From Candidatus Thiodiazotropha sp. (ex Epidulcina cf. delphinae) (GTDB taxonomy: Bacteria; Pseudomonadota; Gammaproteobacteria; Chromatiales; Chromatiaceae), in assembly GCA_025656455.1 (NCBI GenBank), contig JAHXHS010000004.1, positions 123,934 to 187,933 of the forward strand: 64,000 bases of DNA, in the 5' to 3' direction. Each line of letters opens with the position of its first letter. Within the stretch, counting starts at the first letter, position 1. Below are positions 35,830 to 45,399 of this stretch, piece after piece. The notes under the pieces were generated by a model. That model was not told where the DNA came from and did not search any database. It saw only the letters and a list, made by a program, of their open reading frames with translations. Made by a program: the position numbers and the translations under genes.

Positions 35830-37164
35830 TCAACTACCTTTTATTGCCCACAGTTCAAGTTCCAAGCCTGGGAATTCACCTCCTATATGTATGGCACATC
35901 CTCCTGATGTTTCAAGCAGATTCCAGTACTCGTTGTTTTTGTCCAACTCGAAGTAACTGAAGCCTGCGTTATAGGGTATTTGTCTGGGGGCGACGGACAA
36001 TATACGTAAGCCGATACCGGGCAGTTGCAGATTGACCAGGTCGCGGATCTTCTCCACCGGCCCGATCTTTGTCTGGCTGGGGAACCGCCGTTGCAGGGCG
36101 TCCGCGGCAAGGTGCGCATTCACCGCCAGGACAAAACTCGCATCGCTCAACAGTGCAGGATCCGGCACGGTGGCGACGCGGATGCCGTACTTTCTCTCTT
36201 CGAGGGGAATGGCTACCGCCTTCTGCTCCAGCACCATACTCAGCGAACGTCGCAGTTCGCGTATCACCGGGGTGAAGGTCTCCTGCAACGCATGATGTTG
36301 GTAGATGGCGAAAGCGGGCGGTCGTTTACTGCTGCTGGTAAAGGTGGCCAGTTCGCCCGCTAATTGCAGCGCTGCTTCATACAAGACGGTGGGATGCAAC
36401 GGTGAGGTGCTGCTGAAATGTGTGTAGAGGGGTTCATAGCGGTTCACCACCTGTAACATCAGAAAGTCGGCAACCTCGGCAATCCCCTTGCCGCCGTCCA
36501 CCAGGCGCGAGGCGATGGCATCGGCGCGATGGTGCAACAGTCCCTCGATCTCTTTGACATAACCGGCTAGCCGTGCTGAAACTTCGCAGTCGAGACAGGG
36601 TGGGATGAAATCCTCGTCAAGCAGCAACATGTCGTCAGACCGCCGTTCGATGATCTTGGCGACCGCCAGATGGGCGAACTCCTCAAGCTCCGATGAATCG
36701 ATCAGCAGCCTGACCGTCGGCTTGGCGACCTGCAGGGTGGAGGTGTTGGAAGAGCCGGAGACGCCGTCTTTGGTCTCGATCTCTTCCGCCACATAGCGCT
36801 CCAATCCCTCTTCCTGGTCGGCAAAGCGCACATTGGCGGTGCCGGGGCGCGACAGGGGGAGGGCGAGATAGACAACCGCACCTTTGTGTTCCGCGGGGAT
36901 ATCCAGCGGCGGCGGCGGGTTGTCGTTGCCGGGGATGTCGAAGGTGGTGCCGTCGGGCAGGACGCCACGGCATGATTCCAGCGCCAGTCTGCCGAGTGCG
37001 AGCGCCTGTCTGTCGATCTTCAGATGGGTGAAGCCCCAACTGTAGGGTGTCAGATCAGCACAACGCGCCTGGAGCCTATGTTCCAGGAAACGCTCCTGCT
37101 GCTGAAAGTGGTGCGGTCTGAGGAACATACCCTCCGACCAGACGATCCTAGACATCCAAGACAT
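35830..37164 (-). CDS. tssK: TssK, T6SS baseplate protein
   Basis: This 444-residue protein has the hallmark N-terminus IVWSEGMFLRPHHFQQQERFLEHRL, followed by the characteristic beta and helical regions (DLVNLQLPGIGLRILSVAPRQIPYNAGFSYFELDKNNEYW). TssK links the baseplate to the membrane complex and binds TssF, TssG and TssL. It lies between tssJ and tssL in the usual order, with small gaps and translation coupling to tssL. Confidence 0.97.
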   Translation of the reverse strand: MSWMSRIVWSEGMFLRPHHFQQQERFLEHRLQARCADLTPYSWGFTHLKIDRQALALGRLALESCRGVLPDGTTFDIPGNDNPPPPLDIPAEHKGAVVYLALPLSRPGTANVRFADQEEGLERYVAEEIETKDGVSGSSNTSTLQVAKPTVRLLIDSSELEEFAHLAVAKIIERRSDDMLLLDEDFIPPCLDCEVSARLAGYVKEIEGLLHHRADAIASRLVDGGKGIAEVADFLMLQVVNRYEPLYTHFSSTSPLHPTVLYEAALQLAGELATFTSSSKRPPAFAIYQHHALQETFTPVIRELRRSLSMVLEQKAVAIPLEERKYGIRVATVPDPALLSDASFVLAVNAHLAADALQRRFPSQTKIGPVEKIRDLVNLQLPGIGLRILSVAPRQIPYNAGFSYFELDKNNEYWNLLETSGGCAIHIGGEFPGLELELWAIKGS

Positions 37165-37181
37165 TGATTTCGGCTCTTATG

Positions 37182-37643
37182 TTATTTACTTTTCAAGAGA
37201 TTGATGCCGCTCTTGCCAAACTCTATCACAAAGGTCGTTTCGTCGTGCACGTCGATCTCGATCGATCGGCGCCAGGTGGCGTTTTCGATATCACGATAGG
37301 CGCCGATGACGCCGACATAACGGGTGTCAGGTTGCAGATCCCGTTCCAGGGTCTTTATTTCACCGGGTTGGAAGTGCAGTTCATCGCGCATCAGCATCTC
37401 ATCCCCCAATAGCGCGACGTCCTGCTCGAACAGGTTGAAGAAATCCGCATTGTTAAACACGCTTAACGATTTCAGCTCGTAAATGCGGGCGACAATGGGC
37501 GAGGGACGGCCATTGATGTCGGGATTGACGCTTTGGTCAGCATTCATGGTCACTTTTACACTGGAGACACTCGAGCAACCCATCATCATGAACAGGTAGA
37601 GGAGCCCCAGGGTGAGCAGTAGGTTTTTTATGATTGCTTTCAT
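37182..37643 (-). CDS. tssJ: TssJ, outer-membrane lipoprotein of the T6SS
   Basis: This 153-residue protein has a lipoprotein signal ending MMMGC, then the TssJ transthyretin-like pattern: VNPDINGRPSPIVARIYELKSLSVFNNADFFNLFEQD and LGDEMLMRDELHFQPGE. It anchors the membrane complex to the outer membrane via TssM. It lies 14 bases after tagH and 17 before tssK, in canonical order. Confidence 0.97.
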   Translation of the reverse strand: MKAIIKNLLLTLGLLYLFMMMGCSSVSSVKVTMNADQSVNPDINGRPSPIVARIYELKSLSVFNNADFFNLFEQDVALLGDEMLMRDELHFQPGEIKTLERDLQPDTRYVGVIGAYRDIENATWRRSIEIDVHDETTFVIEFGKSGINLLKSK

Positions 37644-37657
37644 CTGCTTGCTTCCTG

Positions 37658-39172
37658 TCAGTTTGGTAAACCAGGGTCTGATCGTTTGAGCGATTCCAAG
37701 CGGCGAATCTGCTCTTCATAGGCTTGGGAAAAGGTGCGCCCGAAGAGTTGATGGAAATCGTCCTCGGCTTCGGTTGCGATCTCGGTATAGAGTTCTGTGA
37801 ACAGCTCCCAGGTCTTGGCCTGTTTGTAGAGCGGCAATTTTTCCAGCAATGCCGGTTGACCCAGACGTTTTTCCAGTATCTCTGGTTTAAAGCGCTGCAA
37901 CACAACCTGCAAGGCGGCTTGCATACCGACCATCACCGCCAGCATATGCGCCTCGATATCCTCATGGGCCTCTTTAAACGCGGTGAGAGGGGTGAGATAG
38001 CCGCTGCTTGGGCTTGGATTGACGATATGCCGTAACGCCTCCTCGATGTTGATGGAGAACTTCAAGGGGTTGTTCTCGACCGGTTGAATCATGGTCTGCG
38101 ACATGCGGAACTCACCCTTCATCTGCGCCCTGGCGCGGAGGATCGACATCGTGCCGTCGACACTGGATCTTAACACCTGGCCGAGATTCTCCAGCAGCTC
38201 CGGCAGGGGGCGATCGTCGAAGTGGCTTTCAGGTATGTTCATACCCTGGGCCAGCGCCCGGCGTAGGGCTGCCTCGTCACTCGGCGCGGTCGGGGTCGTC
38301 ACGGGCTTCTCTAGGGGAGGCCGTGGCGGGACGGGGGCGGACTCGCCGGCCTTGCGCCCCGGCCTTGGGATCGATTCCTGGGGGATGACCGGCGGCGCTG
38401 CTTTCTCTGCTTGGATAGGCGGCGATGCCTGGGGCTCAGGCAGGGGCTCGTCAGTGAGCGGGGGAAGGATCTCGGGTGCTTGGTCGGGGTATTGCTCAGG
38501 CTCACGCTCACCCACGTCGTTATCCAGGTCCCAGTCTTCCGGTATCGGGGTCGGCTGATTGAAGTAGGCATTCAGGTCGGAGGTATGGTCCGCTTGGGAA
38601 GAGGGGGCCGTTTGCGCTATCTCCAAGGAGGATTCATCCGTATCCAGGCTGGGCGGTTCCTGCTCTTCGAGTGAATACGCTGCTTCAGGGACTTGCTCGG
38701 GTTGCAGTGTGTCGACGGGGGAGGTGGAGAAGGCCTGTTCCAACTCCTGTCCGGCGCTCTCATCCACCATTTGCGCAAACGGATCGTCCAACCCATCGAA
38801 GGCCTTGGATTCAGCGGATGGGACGGCCGGTTTCTGCAGGGTTACACTGATTTCATAGTCGCCGATGCTGATCGTATCCCCATCCTGCAGGGCAACCCGG
38901 TTATCCTTGCCGAGGGGTTTGGCGGCCCGGTTCAAAAACACGCCATTGGAGCTGACATCCGTGAGATGGAAGTCGCCGTCACTGAAATCGATCTGGGCAT
39001 GGCGTCCGGAGATGAACCGCTCAGGATCCGGCAATACCCAGTCGTTCTCCTCGCGGCGGCCGATACTGCCACCCTGTTGGTCAAACGTCACCGACATGTC
39101 GCTTGCCGGAGGAGTGCCCGCAATGCGCGTGACCTCGAGATTGAGTTTCATGGCTTGGCTATCGGAAAGCAT
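37658..39172 (-). CDS. tagH: FHA-domain protein TagH (T6SS Fha)
   Basis: This 504-residue protein has an N-terminal FHA domain at about 25-110 (GSIGRREENDWVLPD, SGRHAQI, SSNGVFLN). A long acidic/proline-rich linker follows, then the type VI FHA C-terminal domain (LRRALAQGMNIPE, LGQVLRSSVDG, FKPEILEKRL). Phosphothreonine binding by the FHA domain integrates the PpkA/PppA switch. It begins six bases after tssH. The Met at residue 8 (39151) is an alternative start. Confidence 0.94.
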   Translation of the reverse strand: MLSDSQAMKLNLEVTRIAGTPPASDMSVTFDQQGGSIGRREENDWVLPDPERFISGRHAQIDFSDGDFHLTDVSSNGVFLNRAAKPLGKDNRVALQDGDTISIGDYEISVTLQKPAVPSAESKAFDGLDDPFAQMVDESAGQELEQAFSTSPVDTLQPEQVPEAAYSLEEQEPPSLDTDESSLEIAQTAPSSQADHTSDLNAYFNQPTPIPEDWDLDNDVGEREPEQYPDQAPEILPPLTDEPLPEPQASPPIQAEKAAPPVIPQESIPRPGRKAGESAPVPPRPPLEKPVTTPTAPSDEAALRRALAQGMNIPESHFDDRPLPELLENLGQVLRSSVDGTMSILRARAQMKGEFRMSQTMIQPVENNPLKFSINIEEALRHIVNPSPSSGYLTPLTAFKEAHEDIEAHMLAVMVGMQAALQVVLQRFKPEILEKRLGQPALLEKLPLYKQAKTWELFTELYTEIATEAEDDFHQLFGRTFSQAYEEQIRRLESLKRSDPGLPN

Positions 39173-39177
39173 CGTTA

Positions 39178-41925
39178 TCAGGAAAAGTTATAGCTGAACT
39201 CATCATTTTCCACATCGATGTGGATTTTTTCAATCGGACGGCCCTCCATCTTCTCGATCAGCACATGACGGCTGATCTCCGGGAGCATGGTATTGGTGAG
39301 AATGGCGTCCACCATTCTGGCGCCGCTCTCCACCTCGGTGCAACGGCTGATGATCAGCTTCACCACCGCTTCGTCATAGCTGAGCGGAATGCCATGGTTC
39401 GCCTGGATGCGCGATTCGATCCTGCCCAGCTGCAGCCGCACTACCTTGGCGAGGACTTCGTCGCTCAGCGGATAGTAGGGGATCACCACCAGACGGCCCA
39501 GCAGGGCGGCGGGGAAGACCTTCAGCAGGGGATCGCGCAGGGAGGCGGCGATGGCCTCTGTTTCCGGCATCAGTTCCGGGTCCTTGCACAGATTATCGAT
39601 CATCTCCGTACCCACGTTGGAGGTCAGCAGGATCAGGGTGTTCTTGAAATCGATATGCCGCCCCTCGCCGTCTTCCATCCAGCCCTTGTCGAACACCTGG
39701 AAGAAGATCTCATGCACATCGGGATGGGCCTTCTCCACCTCATCCAGCAGCACCACGCTATAGGGCTTGCGGCGTACGGCTTCGGTGAGGATGCCGCCCT
39801 CGCCGTAACCCACATAACCGGGAGGCGCGCCTTTCAGGGTGGAGACCGTATGCGCCTCCTGGAATTCACTCATGTTGATGGTGATCACGTTCTGCTCGCC
39901 GCCGTAGAGCGACTCGGCGAGGGTCAGCCCGGTCTCGGTCTTGCCCACCCCGGAGGGGCCGCAGAGCATGAACACGCCGATCGGTTTATTCGGATTGTCC
40001 AGGTTGGCGCGGGAGGTCTGGATGCGGCGCGAGATCATTTGCAAGGCATGGTCCTGCCCGATCACCCGTTTCGCCAGGGTGTCGCTGAGATTGAGGATGG
40101 TTTCGATCTCGTTCTTCACCATCCGGCCGACCGGTATCCCGGTCCAGTCGCCCACCACCGAGGCCACCGCCTGGGCATCCACGCTGGGGAGGATCAACGG
40201 GTTTTCTTCCTGGAGCGTGCTGAGTTCCGACTTGAGTTCCATCAGACGTTTCAGCAGTTCTTCCGCCGACGCCTCGGTTGTTTCCGATGCCGTGGCTGCT
40301 TCGGTGGCATCCTCTCCCGCTTGAGCGGTCTCTTCAGCTGCTGGGGTATCCTCGCTCACTGGCTCGTCGCCATTCAGTCCCTTCAGCTTCTGTTGTATTT
40401 GCAGCACCTCTTCGACCAGGGATTTCTCCGCTTCCCAGCGTTCCGTGAGCTGCTCCAGGCGGCTGCGCTCCTGCTCCAGCTTTTCGTTGGTCACGGTTTC
40501 ACGCTCCTCGGTATCCATGCCGATGGCCTTCTCCCGGCCGATGATCTGCAACTCGGTCTCCAGGGCCTCGATGCGGCGTCGGCTGTCCTCGACCTCGGCC
40601 GGCACCGCCGCCTGACTGATGGCGACCCTGGCGCAGGTGGTATCCAGCAGGCTGACCGACTTGTCCGGCAACTGGCGGGCAGGGATATAGCGATGGGAGA
40701 GCCTGACCGAGGCATCGAGGGCCTCATCCAGGATCTGTACCTGATGGTGCGCTTCCAGGGTCGAGGCCATGCCGCGCATCATACGGATTGCCCGATCCTC
40801 GTCCGGTTCATCGACCTGCACGACTTGAAAACGCCGGGTGAGGGCCGGGTCTTTCTCGATATATTTCTTGTACTCGGCCCAGGTGGTGGCCGCGACGGTG
40901 CGCAGGGTGCCCCGGGCAAGGGCCGGTTTCAGCAGATTGGCGGCATCACCGGTGCCGGCGCTGCCACCGGCGCCGATCAGGGTATGGGCCTCATCGATAA
41001 AGAGGATGATCGGCTTTTCCGAGGATTGGACCTCTTCGATCACCTGCTTGAGCCGGTTCTCGAACTCACCTTTCATGCTGGCGCCGGCCTGCAGCAATCC
41101 CACGTCCAGTACCCGCAAGGAGACATCCTTGAGGGGCGGTGGCACATCGCCATGGGCGATATGCAGGGCGAAACCCTCCACCACGGCGGTCTTGCCCACA
41201 CCTGCCTCACCAGTAAGGATGGGGTTGTTTTGACGTCGGCGCATGAGGATATCGACGATCTGGCGGATCTCCTCATCGCGCCCGACAATCGGGTCGATTT
41301 CACCGTTTCTGGCCCGTTCCGTCAGGTCGACAGAGAACTGGTGCAACGCCTGCTGTTTGCCCATCTGGGCCGGGGCGATGGCTTGGCTGGCCTCGCCGGG
41401 CGCGGCGCCGCCACCGGTCTGGAATCCATCGCTGGAGCGCAACGCCTGTTCGGGGGAACCCTCAACCACCTCGGCAAACCGGTCAGTCAGGGTATCGACG
41501 CTGATCTTTTTAAACTGGTCGGAAATCCGCAGTAGGGCATTGCGCAGACTGTTGGTTTTCAGTACGCCCACGATCAGATAGCCGGTGCGAACCTGGGCAT
41601 CGCTGAACATCAACGTACCGTAAACCCAGGCGCGCTCGGTGGCCTCTTCCACATGGGAGGAGAGGTCGGAGATCGAGGTCGAACCGCGCGGCAGGGAGTC
41701 CAGGGTTTCGGTGATGTCTTTCGCCAGGTGGGACGGATCGAGATTGAACTGCTTGATAATCCGGTGCAGGTCCGAGTCCTGCAGTTGCAGGATCTGGTGC
41801 AGCCAATGGACCAGCTCCACATAGGGATTGCCGCGCATCTTGCAGAAAACGGTTGCGCTTTCTATGGCCTTGTAACCGAGGCTGTTCAATTTTCCGAACA
41901 GGGCGGCACGATTAATCTCGCTCAT
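39178..41925 (-). CDS. tssH: TssH (ClpV), sheath-recycling AAA+ ATPase
   Basis: This 915-residue protein has a Clp N-domain, two AAA+ modules with Walker A motifs GEAGVGKTA and GPSGVGKTE, a Walker B of the form ILFIDEAHTLIG and a middle coiled region. The N-terminal portion binds the sheath protein TssC, and the ATPase disassembles contracted sheath. It overlaps tssG by the ATGA at 41922-41925. Length is typical for ClpV (~870-920). Confidence 0.97.
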   Translation of the reverse strand: MSEINRAALFGKLNSLGYKAIESATVFCKMRGNPYVELVHWLHQILQLQDSDLHRIIKQFNLDPSHLAKDITETLDSLPRGSTSISDLSSHVEEATERAWVYGTLMFSDAQVRTGYLIVGVLKTNSLRNALLRISDQFKKISVDTLTDRFAEVVEGSPEQALRSSDGFQTGGGAAPGEASQAIAPAQMGKQQALHQFSVDLTERARNGEIDPIVGRDEEIRQIVDILMRRRQNNPILTGEAGVGKTAVVEGFALHIAHGDVPPPLKDVSLRVLDVGLLQAGASMKGEFENRLKQVIEEVQSSEKPIILFIDEAHTLIGAGGSAGTGDAANLLKPALARGTLRTVAATTWAEYKKYIEKDPALTRRFQVVQVDEPDEDRAIRMMRGMASTLEAHHQVQILDEALDASVRLSHRYIPARQLPDKSVSLLDTTCARVAISQAAVPAEVEDSRRRIEALETELQIIGREKAIGMDTEERETVTNEKLEQERSRLEQLTERWEAEKSLVEEVLQIQQKLKGLNGDEPVSEDTPAAEETAQAGEDATEAATASETTEASAEELLKRLMELKSELSTLQEENPLILPSVDAQAVASVVGDWTGIPVGRMVKNEIETILNLSDTLAKRVIGQDHALQMISRRIQTSRANLDNPNKPIGVFMLCGPSGVGKTETGLTLAESLYGGEQNVITINMSEFQEAHTVSTLKGAPPGYVGYGEGGILTEAVRRKPYSVVLLDEVEKAHPDVHEIFFQVFDKGWMEDGEGRHIDFKNTLILLTSNVGTEMIDNLCKDPELMPETEAIAASLRDPLLKVFPAALLGRLVVIPYYPLSDEVLAKVVRLQLGRIESRIQANHGIPLSYDEAVVKLIISRCTEVESGARMVDAILTNTMLPEISRHVLIEKMEGRPIEKIHIDVENDEFSYNFS

Positions 41926-42962
41926 GACTGAAGACCTCTAAGTTCACAGGGTTGTAGGAACAGGTCGTCACCATCCCGTCCCAGGGGTTTCTGAGCAAGC
42001 CAGCTGGTCCAGCCCAGGCGGCTTTCGCCGTTCAGGCTCAGCGGCGGCACCTCTTGCTCTTCCAGGATCAGGTTCAACTCCCAGTCCTGCTCATCGCCAA
42101 TATAGTTTTTCACCACCGCGATCAACCGTTTCAGACTCTCGCCGCCCGGTAGCATGCGCTGGTAATCGGCGAAGTTGACGGCGCCCATCACGATGCGGAA
42201 TTTCTGCTGTCCCTGCCACACCCGGTCACCGAGAATGATGGTGGCGCCCAGGGCGCTGATGTCGGTGGACGCTCCCAACCGGCAGAGGCTGTTGTCGGGC
42301 AGGTCGATCCAGGCGCCGATAAATTCATCGATACGCACCGGGAGCTGGAAAAAGTCCTGCAGGATCGCCTCCAGGCCCTCGGCATTGCGGGTTTGGTTGG
42401 CGAGTCTTCCAGCATAGTGCAGTTTCGCCAGATCCGGCATCGCATCCCGGTTGCGTAAATGGGGCGAACCGATGCCGAACACCGAACCCAGATAGTTGCC
42501 GAATTTGTCCTGTTCCGGCCGGTCGAAGCTGACCGTCGGTTGACTGTTGGCCCAGGCCCGGTAGAAGAGGGTCAGCAGGCGATGGTGGAACTGATCGAGA
42601 AAGCCGACCTGGGTGGGATCGTGATCGTTGTGCAGGCGGTCGTGGACAAACTCGGTGAGATGCAGGGGCAGCGGACCGTTGGGGCCGAACAGACCGAAAA
42701 AGTAGACCCCCAGGCGTGGTGGGAGTTGCCCCTTGCCTTGACGAAACGAGCAGAGGGTGGAGGGCTGAAAGGCCAGGGTCGGATCCTGACCGAGCCGGAT
42801 CCTGTCACGCTTGGCATGCAGCGCTTCGCTCAACCGGGGCTCTTGCGGATAGGCGCACTCAAGCCGGCGCATCGCTTGATAGAAGTCGAAGCGATAGGGC
42901 GCCTGTTGCAGTCTGTTAAACAGACTTACAGCGTTTGTCTCAGACCCAGCCTTACCGGCCAT
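41922..42962 (-). CDS. tssG: TssG, T6SS baseplate component
   Basis: This 346-residue protein carries the family signatures FDFYQAMRRLECAYP, FFGLFGPNGPLPLHLTEF and FYRAWANSQPTVSFDRPE. TssG forms a heterotrimer with TssF and TssK in the baseplate wedge. It begins 37 bases inside the tssF 3' end and ends overlapping tssH, so translation of the three is coupled. Confidence 0.96.
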   Translation of the reverse strand: MAGKAGSETNAVSLFNRLQQAPYRFDFYQAMRRLECAYPQEPRLSEALHAKRDRIRLGQDPTLAFQPSTLCSFRQGKGQLPPRLGVYFFGLFGPNGPLPLHLTEFVHDRLHNDHDPTQVGFLDQFHHRLLTLFYRAWANSQPTVSFDRPEQDKFGNYLGSVFGIGSPHLRNRDAMPDLAKLHYAGRLANQTRNAEGLEAILQDFFQLPVRIDEFIGAWIDLPDNSLCRLGASTDISALGATIILGDRVWQGQQKFRIVMGAVNFADYQRMLPGGESLKRLIAVVKNYIGDEQDWELNLILEEQEVPPLSLNGESRLGWTSWLAQKPLGRDGDDLFLQPCELRGLQS

Positions 42963-44797
42963 CGCATGATCTCTCCGCGTTCAAGTGTGACAATCACGGT
43001 CTCGGTAAAGGAGTTGATTGCCGTGTATTTTCGAAAAAACTGCTCCATCACTGCGCCGAACAGAAAGGCGCCGCTGCCCTCAAAGGCCGCCTCTTCCAGT
43101 GTCAGGGTGATCTCCAGCCCATGGCCGAAGGCGATCGGGCCCGGACTGGGCAGACGCCGGTTGACCGGCCTAGAAGCGATCGAGACGACACCTTCCACCT
43201 GTTTGCGTATCGAAGGGTCGTTGGTGTCTGCATAGAGCTGCAGGAAATCCTTCAACGCCGCGGTGCTCTGCGCCTGGTCTTCACTTGCCAATGAGAGGTA
43301 GTTCAGGGAGAGATGGTTGACGAGACGCCAACTGACACTCCCTTGGGCAGTGGTGGGTTTGGGCTTGGTGGGGGAGCCGATGCAACGAATGTTGTTCACC
43401 GGCGTGCTGCTGTCCAGGGTGAATGTCGAACCGCCTTGCCCCAGCGGAATATGCATCGACAGATCGCGATTGGTGCACAGGGTCGTCACTGCGAGTTGCC
43501 GCAGATTGCTTTGGTAGGGCGCTTCATCGCCATCCACGATGGAGACGAAGACCTCACTGCCGATATAGCTGGAGCGAGCCCCTTCACGCTGCTGTCTGGA
43601 AGAGAGGAGCCTGGGCATCCTGTGGATGGCGAAATAGGCCTGGGGCTGATCGGCGGCGATGAAGTCGTTGCACGCGTAGAAGGGATAGAAGGTCTGACTC
43701 TGTTCCGTGTTGCTGCCGAATCCCTTGACCCCGTTGACTTCATAGACCTCATAGTCCATCGGACGGGTGCGATCGGGCAGGATATGGTATTCCGCTTCGC
43801 TGTCGGTCAAGTGAATGCGATCGGCCCGTTTGGGAAACAGGTTGATGGCGGGCGAGCAGTTGAGCAGGATATTGGCTTCACTGAGACTCTCTTCCAATCC
43901 CGGGTCGCCCTCATCGAGGAGAACGAACAGATCCAGCAGTTTTTCGTCACAACCGCTGATGAGGGTCTGTAGATCGTATAACTCAGTGAACATGAAGCGC
44001 TCAGGCAGGGCGTAGTACTCGGCCAGGAAGCGGTAGCCCTGAAACGAACGGGGGCCGTAGGGGAGCAGGGACTCATCCTTTTCGAAACCCATGATCCGCA
44101 CCGGTCTGGGTTTGGCGGTTGTGCGGTGGGTTTTCGCTGCCGGGGCGCGCCCGGCGATGCGCAGGGTATGCCCGGCCAAGGCCTCAAACAGGCGCATGCC
44201 GGTCTCACCGCCTGTCAGAAACAGTGGCAGGCGATCCAAGGCCAGTTTGTTGAACGGGATATCGCCGGTGGTGTTGAGTCTGAGGCGGATAGCCGCCTTG
44301 GCCTTATCCTGTTTACCGATCCCGGCCAGTGCGATCGCGGCCGGGGATGCCAGATAGTCGACGCTCTGCAACTCCACCGGCCAGAGGGTGGCATCTTGCG
44401 CGGTACGGTAGATACAGGCGGTATGACTCCCTTTGCCGAGGCGGCTGCGCAAGGTGGAGTGGCGCGGCAGCAGAAAACCGTCGCCTAGGGAGGGCTCCAG
44501 CATATCGGCCTGGAACTGCACCACCATCATCGAGGGCGTCGGGCAGAGATAGTGGGGAAAGACCCGCTCCATCAGGTGTTGGCTGAAACGCGGAAACTCC
44601 TCGTCCAACTTGAGTTGGATACGGGCGGCGAGAAAGCTGAACCCCTCGAGCAGACGCTCCACATAGGGATCGGCGCATTCGAATTCGTCGAGTGAAAGGC
44701 GACTGGCGATCTTGGGATAGGATTTGGCGAACTCCGCCCCCATCTCGCGCATGTACTGCAGTTCACGGTTGTAGTATTTGAGCAATCGCGGATCCAT
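42926..44797 (-). CDS. tssF: TssF, T6SS baseplate component
   Basis: This 623-residue protein has the canonical start YYNRELQYMREMGAEFAKSYPKIA, then RLLEGFSFLAARIQLKLDEEFPRF and PHYLCPTPSMMV. Later residues include the TssF C-terminal segment (FGHGLEITLTLEEAAFEGSG). Size and order between tssE and tssG match most T6SS loci. It is part of the baseplate wedge resembling phage gp6. Confidence 0.97.
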   Translation of the reverse strand: MDPRLLKYYNRELQYMREMGAEFAKSYPKIASRLSLDEFECADPYVERLLEGFSFLAARIQLKLDEEFPRFSQHLMERVFPHYLCPTPSMMVVQFQADMLEPSLGDGFLLPRHSTLRSRLGKGSHTACIYRTAQDATLWPVELQSVDYLASPAAIALAGIGKQDKAKAAIRLRLNTTGDIPFNKLALDRLPLFLTGGETGMRLFEALAGHTLRIAGRAPAAKTHRTTAKPRPVRIMGFEKDESLLPYGPRSFQGYRFLAEYYALPERFMFTELYDLQTLISGCDEKLLDLFVLLDEGDPGLEESLSEANILLNCSPAINLFPKRADRIHLTDSEAEYHILPDRTRPMDYEVYEVNGVKGFGSNTEQSQTFYPFYACNDFIAADQPQAYFAIHRMPRLLSSRQQREGARSSYIGSEVFVSIVDGDEAPYQSNLRQLAVTTLCTNRDLSMHIPLGQGGSTFTLDSSTPVNNIRCIGSPTKPKPTTAQGSVSWRLVNHLSLNYLSLASEDQAQSTAALKDFLQLYADTNDPSIRKQVEGVVSIASRPVNRRLPSPGPIAFGHGLEITLTLEEAAFEGSGAFLFGAVMEQFFRKYTAINSFTETVIVTLERGEIMRWPVRLGLRQTL

Positions 44798-44806
44798 CGG
44801 ATTACT

Positions 44807-45319
44807 CTACTCCATACCGCTGCCGAAGGCATCGGACAGGGTCACCCCGCCTTCCTCCAGATCGATCTGGGTCTTGATCAGCAGATGGGTGGGGGTCGGC
44901 ACCGCCCACAACTGGCCTTCTATCTCGAACATCAGGCGATTATGGCTCTCCTGACTCGTATCCTTGATGGAACGGACCTTGACCGTCTGCGGCAGGATGC
45001 GTGGCTCGAAATCCTGAACGGCCTGACGCACCATGCGTTCGAGTCTGCTGAGATCCATCCCCGACACCAGATGACCGGAGAGTTCGCTCAGGCCGTAGTT
45101 GAGTACTGAATGCTCGACTTCCGGGTAGGCGTCCAGCTCTTCCGTGGTGGAAAGGTTGGTGGTATTCAATAACCAGGCCAGGTCGCGCAAGACCGACTGA
45201 CGCAGGCGGCGCATGGAAATGACCCTCTTATCCTGTGATTCACGGGTCTTCCCCGGCTCATCGTCGGTGAGTCGGTCCAGCAGCGATGGCTGTAGTTGTT
45301 GTTGATGCTTAGCCCGCAT
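44807..45319 (-). CDS. tssE: TssE, gp25-like baseplate protein
   Basis: This 170-residue protein has the gp25-like pattern: SVLRDLAWLLNTTNL, YPEVEHSVLNYGLSELSGHL and the acidic DFEPRILPQTVKV segment. TssE initiates sheath polymerisation at the baseplate. It is the gene ahead of tssF with a nine-base gap. The annotated ATG is at 45319; the domain begins about residue 10. Confidence 0.96.
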   Translation of the reverse strand: MRAKHQQQLQPSLLDRLTDDEPGKTRESQDKRVISMRRLRQSVLRDLAWLLNTTNLSTTEELDAYPEVEHSVLNYGLSELSGHLVSGMDLSRLERMVRQAVQDFEPRILPQTVKVRSIKDTSQESHNRLMFEIEGQLWAVPTPTHLLIKTQIDLEEGGVTLSDAFGSGME

Positions 45320-45399
45320 TTCTCACCAATTGTCTCTCCGCCTGGGTGATGGTGTGTGGAGCGTATCACGCTATCGATGGCGCCGGATGGAAACTATGC